Origin: Chamaecrista fasciculata
Taxonomy: Eukaryota > Streptophyta > Magnoliopsida > Fabales > Fabaceae
Direction: 5' to 3'
Length of the DNA stretch: 64,000 nucleotides
NCBI GenBank assembly: GCA_003254925.1
Contig: QANZ01035224.1
Span: 138,942 to 202,941 of the forward strand
The translations under genes and the position numbers were made by a program. The notes under the pieces are model-generated. The model did not search any database. It was not told the origin of the DNA and was given only the letters and a program-made list of their open reading frames with translations. Shown piece after piece: positions 59,526-64,000 of the stretch; the stretch's first letter is position 1, and each line of letters starts with the position of its first letter.

Positions 59526-59910
59526 ATGATTGCTGCACAGTTTAGTAATGGGTTATATTTTTTGTTTGTATGTTTGGTCTTTACACCTTTTATATAATGA
59601 ATTAAAAATTGACCAAAAAATAAGTGAGTACTCAAAATACTAGTTCAAGTGACAAAAGAAAAAATCATACACAACGGACGCAACACAACTAGCTGTGATC
59701 GAGCTAAACACAAGAATTGATGAACCAAAATCATCTCATAATAAATTTGTTTTTCTTGCTTTTTTTATTTATTTACAATTAAGTATTACGGATTACTTAA
59801 AGTATTTAGTATGAACAGTAACAATTAATTTCTTCATTGATTTGCGGTCATTTCAAATGGCAAGACAGCTTATGTAATATAATAATTTATTGAAGTCACC
59901 TATTTAATTT

Positions 59911-60095
59911 TAGGGTCCTTCTAACGTGCGTCCTTGGGACACATGTTAAGATTTTTTTTATTAATCAAGTGAATTTTTAAACATTAAAAATTATTTTTTA
60001 AATGAATTTTCGTAAATTTCAATATATGAGATACTCTACTAACCCATCAAAATAAACTTTAAAATGTGCCCTAAGGCACATATTTGATAAATCTT
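59911..60095. mobile_element. Small repeat, copy 2 (TGTGCCCTTAAGGCACA family)
   Basis: Same order of words as copy 1: GGTCCTTCTAACGTG, TTAAACATTAAAAATTATT, ATGAATTTTCGTAAATTTC, ACTCTACTAACC, then ATGTGCCCTAAGGCACATAT. The two copies differ at many positions. Ends are inverted-like (CCTTGGGACACATGTTAAG; GTGCCCTAAGGCACAT), consistent with a MITE. Confidence 0.5.
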
Positions 60096-63000
60096 TAATA
60101 TTAATACTCTTCTTATTACACTCTTAATTGTGAAGTTATGATAAAATCAAGTACATTAATTAATGTTGGTGTGACCACACCCTTTTAAGACGAAAGTAGA
60201 TTTCGACGTCCACTCACTTTGTCTCTCGCTTGATCATTTGTCTTTTTTCACTCTTCTAATAAAAATTGAAAATGATCAATAAACGTAAGACCATCATCCA
60301 AAGCTGCGCTCAAGCTCCGCCATCATTACCCTTCTAATATTTATCCTATTCACTTTTTAAGAAATTGAGATGATTCATTTCCCATGATTGATGTTGAATT
60401 CAAGAAGATTGGAGAATTCTGAACTCACAAGCTAAGAGGCTATATATGATCATTGATCACTGTACTATGGGGCTATATGGGCCTTGTTTTGGTGTTCTTC
60501 ACGTGCCTTTTAATGTTGGGTTAATATGCAGCCGTGTGAGCAACCAGCATTTTCTAGCATCTGTGAAATAAATCCAACGGACACTACTTCCGGACAATCA
60601 GATCGTATATATATATATATATATATATATGAATAATGAAATTAAACTTTCAATTATTTTTAATATTATAATAATAGTGGATTTCGTCAATACATAAGTT
60701 ATACGACAAGTAACATCATATAGTATGTACTATATATATATAGCTGGCAAAACCGATCGTGGGGCGTAGCATTATCAAAATTCAAAACAGTGAATTTCCC
60801 AAACAAAACAAAGCAATTTATTTCTACATATCTTGTCCTCTTTCAAAAATATGTACGTTATAAAAAGAAATTCATAAAATTGCTTTCAATCCTATTTTCA
60901 AATAGTTCTTATATCATTCAATTATTCTCTAGCTTAATAACTTGATAACGATTACGTTATATAATATTACATTTTCCACGGGAAAAGAATAAAGCTAAAT
61001 CATGATAAGTTTATAATCCTAAATAATTATTAATCTATTTATTTTTCTAATGTTATATTATATGCTCCACCATTGTCTTTATTACTTGTCAATAGCCAAC
61101 CTTCATTCTTTATATATACTTGCTCACATAATCGAAGCATCTCAACGATAAATGCCGTTGTATATATTTAGCAAGTCCCTCTCATGGCTACGTCCCTAGT
61201 TAATAATAGAAACATTATTGAAGAACTACAAAAGAAAAAAAAAACTTATATCTTGCAATTATTAATTAGCTTTTGAAATATATATATATATATATATATA
61301 TTTCCTGCAGGACACGTGTCCAGCAACATTCAGTCCTGTCTTGCTGAGAATCGCAGAAGCACGTAGCTTTACTGAGCTACTCATAAATAAATAAATAAAT
61401 CCTATTTACAAATAGCGCTGTACATAGAAGACCCATATGACATTATGAGTTTTTTTATTTTACGTATAAAATACACTCAAATAATCAGAGAATATGCCAA
61501 AAGACATGTGAAGATCTGGATATCGAATAAAACTCCTATTAAAAAAAACCTAACATTAAAAATTGACTCAAATTGTCATAAGAAATAAAGAATAAACAAA
61601 AGGATTTCAATATTTAATTTTATTCAAAATCTTGGGGCGTTTAATGCTTTTTCATTTTTTTTTTCTCTAGCTAGCCGTTAGTTTACAGTAAGAAACAAAA
61701 CTTCAAAGGGGCATGTGGCAACGACGGGTCCCACATCGGATAGGAACGTGACAGCTAACGCTGGAATCAACTCAAGCTGTCATGTTTGAGCGTAGAAAAA
61801 AAATACCACACAAGAAATTAAAGATGGAAAAGAGGAAAATACAGAATTAATTAACAATAATCAATAAGATTACGTGCATGAACTTCTAAATTCCAATTAT
61901 GATTTACTATTACCCTAAATAACGAGAGGCCTACATATATAACTAGCTATAGAACATAATCTACTTAATTAATTACGCATTCTTCCAGCAATTTGTATAT
62001 TACAGAATACAGCTAGCATACTTTACATGACTTGACGTTGTCTTAATTTCTTTTCTGTGTCATCTTCTTCAGATTTCTGGATATATGATCTTTTGATGAC
62101 CAATATTGATTTTGCTTTGTGGTGCGTGGTTGCCATGTGCAGTGTTCTCGGCACGCCAATAGTTTGTTTGAGTCGTGAGCTCAATAATATAATATAACAT
62201 GCCCTGCACACCAATTGGCTAAAATAATTGTAGTAAGTTACAAGTGGCTTTCTAAAATAACAATCACCGACAGGGGTCCTACATCACACACATTAATTAA
62301 ATAAATTAGAGCTTATCTGATAAACCAATTATTATAAAGATTATTCTCCTGAACAAATAGTATTGTTAATTACTTGAGGCAACTGCTTACATTAATAAAA
62401 TGTATTAACGTACTCAACGTTAAGACAATTTCCTGAGAAAAGTATGAGGAGAGATGTTCGTCTCCAATTTGTTGTCCTCAAGAAGTAAATTAAAGGCTAA
62501 AAACCGAAAGGTGGCTTGACCTACTCTTTTGTCTCTGTTTATTAATTAAAAGTTCGACGGATTCTAAATCTTTACCTAATCTAAAAGTTAAAGAGTTGTC
62601 TTTGTTATACTAGCTAAGTAGCTAGCTAGCTCGATCGTGATGGCCTCGTACGTGTTTTTTCGATCATATATATCAATCGCTTATTTTAGTTTTCTTATTA
62701 GTCCTACCTTTACCTTTGCAGATTGGTTAATCCAAAAAATAGTAATTAATTATTAAATGGGTAGTGCCATTGTGCTGTGAAATGCATATATATATGTGGC
62801 ATGGACTAGTTCCTCAACCAGTCAAACTAACTCGTTTCAGTAACTTCGAGATAAAGAAGTTTACGGAAAAAAAAAAAACTTCGAGATAAAGAATTATAGA
62901 TATGATTTGTGATAGTATATATATACATATATACGGTCCCACTCTACCTGAAAATTTGAAGGAAGCGTAAGAAGTTAAAAGCGGAATCAGAGAGTGGGTT

Positions 63001-63603
63001 TAACCGACACGTAAAACTTGATTATTTAAGTTCACAATTAATCTATTAATTAATTGTTGCAAAAGAAGTAGTAGTACTATATCAGTACGTATATTGACGA
63101 AATGAACCTTATTCGTGAATGGTGATTGGATTGATGATAAAATGAAAACGTTAAAAATTGTATAAACTAAATATATATGTTGCAAAGTCAAAAGATACTA
63201 ATTGTACCATACAAACAACGTTTACATTTCTTAAAACAGAGAATTTATTTTTTATCATTAAATTTATATCAAATTAATAAATTAGTTACTCAATAATTGA
63301 AATATATGATTTAGTGTTTAAAATATTATAATAATCAATGATTTAATCTTTATATCAAATTTAAAAAAAATAAAAAATAAATTTAGAGATAAAAAATATA
63401 AATTTATGACAAATTTATAGATCAATAAATATAAAATTAGTTTAAATTTAAAAACTTAATCATTAACCATTGCAATATTTTAAAAGAATGATTTGTTGAT
63501 TCAATATAAATTCAAAAATTAATTAATAAAGTTTCAGAAGCAGCCTAGACAACCAAACCAAAAGTACACACTTTTTTCTTGTTTTTCTTGTGGCATAAAT
63601 AAG
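60096..63603. other. AT-rich intergenic DNA, no gene seen
   Basis: Microsatellites of (AT)n at about 60607-60630 and 61278-61301. No open frame above 63 codons has any recognisable motif. A GGTCCCACATCGGATAGG phrase at 61728 resembles the end of some retroelement LTRs but has no partner here. Confidence 0.5.
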
Positions 63604-64000
63604 TTAAAAAGGGAAGGGAAAGCCCATAGGAAGTAACCTTAAGTAACGTGCATTCCACTCCACATGCTTGTTGTGGTAGCAGCCTCTTGCTCTGTATATT
63701 TCTTTTAATTTAGGCTTTGGAAGATGAAGTTCGGGACACTCTTTTCCTAACCTTTGGTCCACACCACTTTTGGGAGTTTGAGAATGGAAGCAGGCAGGGC
63801 AGGCCCTACTAATCCTTTGAACGCACAGCATCTGCATTTTGCACACTAATTAGTTATAGAGCCACCAATTGAGAAACCCAACCTCGATTGATGTTTTTAA
63901 TTTGTCCCTTTGAAACCTAGCCCAGTTACCATTAATTCAAGTATTATTATATTGTAATTCAAAGAATCAAGGCACACTCTGTTTCTGTCCCCCCCCCCCC
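63604..64000. other. Unassigned end of window, poly-C at edge
   Basis: An 80-codon frame on the - strand (63846-63604) contains no family motif I know and looks accidental, although the region is less AT-rich than its surroundings and could be part of a gene continuing off the window. The final 12 C (63989-64000) suggest an adjacent assembly break, as with the poly-G gap at 35204. Confidence 0.4.

Noticed and set aside
63604-63846. 80-codon Cys-containing - strand frame
   Set aside because: Cysteine spacing does not fit a known zinc finger and no family resemblance is seen; possibly part of a gene outside the window, but not supportable here.

Overview
This is nuclear DNA of a flowering plant, most likely a eudicot. 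The evidence is two intron-containing plant genes with typical GT-AG junctions, AT-rich intergenic DNA, and dense plant transposable elements (Ty3/gypsy, Ty1/copia, hAT, MULE and MITE). I cannot name the species. Only two host genes look intact: a CHIP-type E3 ubiquitin ligase (TPR plus U-box, 8 exons, + strand, 12287-19531) and a PUB9-like U-box/ARM-repeat E3 ligase (2 exons, - strand, 36831-39991). Everything else recognisable is mobile or broken.

Layout. 1-8560: a Ty3/gypsy pol remnant (Tat-like, with an antisense extra ORF) invaded by two Angela-like Ty1/copia LTRs of about 2 kb; the first is the 3' LTR of an element extending off the left edge, the second a solo LTR. 8560-12180: AT-rich DNA and back-to-back TIR elements in front of CHIP. 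12287-19531: CHIP, whose fourth intron (4.7 kb) holds a short gag-protease retroelement with no reverse transcriptase. 21500-30480: a nested complex in which a degraded Ty1/copia element is split by a hAT transposase remnant plus a reversed Angela-like LTR, itself carrying a MITE. 30560-35560: non-autonomous elements, one of them a truncated LTR element flanked by CTACA duplications, then an assembly gap in a poly-G tract and a possible LINE scrap. 36831-39991: the PUB9-like gene. 41930-47490: a nearly complete Ty1/copia element on the - strand with both LTRs, broken by stops and frameshifts. 49863-51216: a Pack-MULE with 270-bp TIRs, a perfect 9-bp target duplication and a captured UDP-glycosyltransferase fragment. 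52543-54139: a MuDR/plant-mobile-domain pseudogene. 54140-55270: a second gene-carrying TIR element, with a DUF579-like fragment. 55270-64000: no convincing gene; microsatellites, a nested inverted repeat of about 1.5 kb, and a small repeat family.

CHIP and PUB9 belong to the same enzymatic class (U-box E3 ligases) but to different families, and nothing in the sequence links their regulation. The rest records repeated nested transposition and rearrangement: target duplications and polypurine tracts allow several insertions to be delimited to the base. I see no obvious new multi-gene system. The most unusual items are the two gene-capturing TIR elements, the RT-less gag element inside CHIP, the antisense ORF of the Ty3 element, the MuDR-PMD junction and the heat-shock-element-like palindromes in the copia leader.
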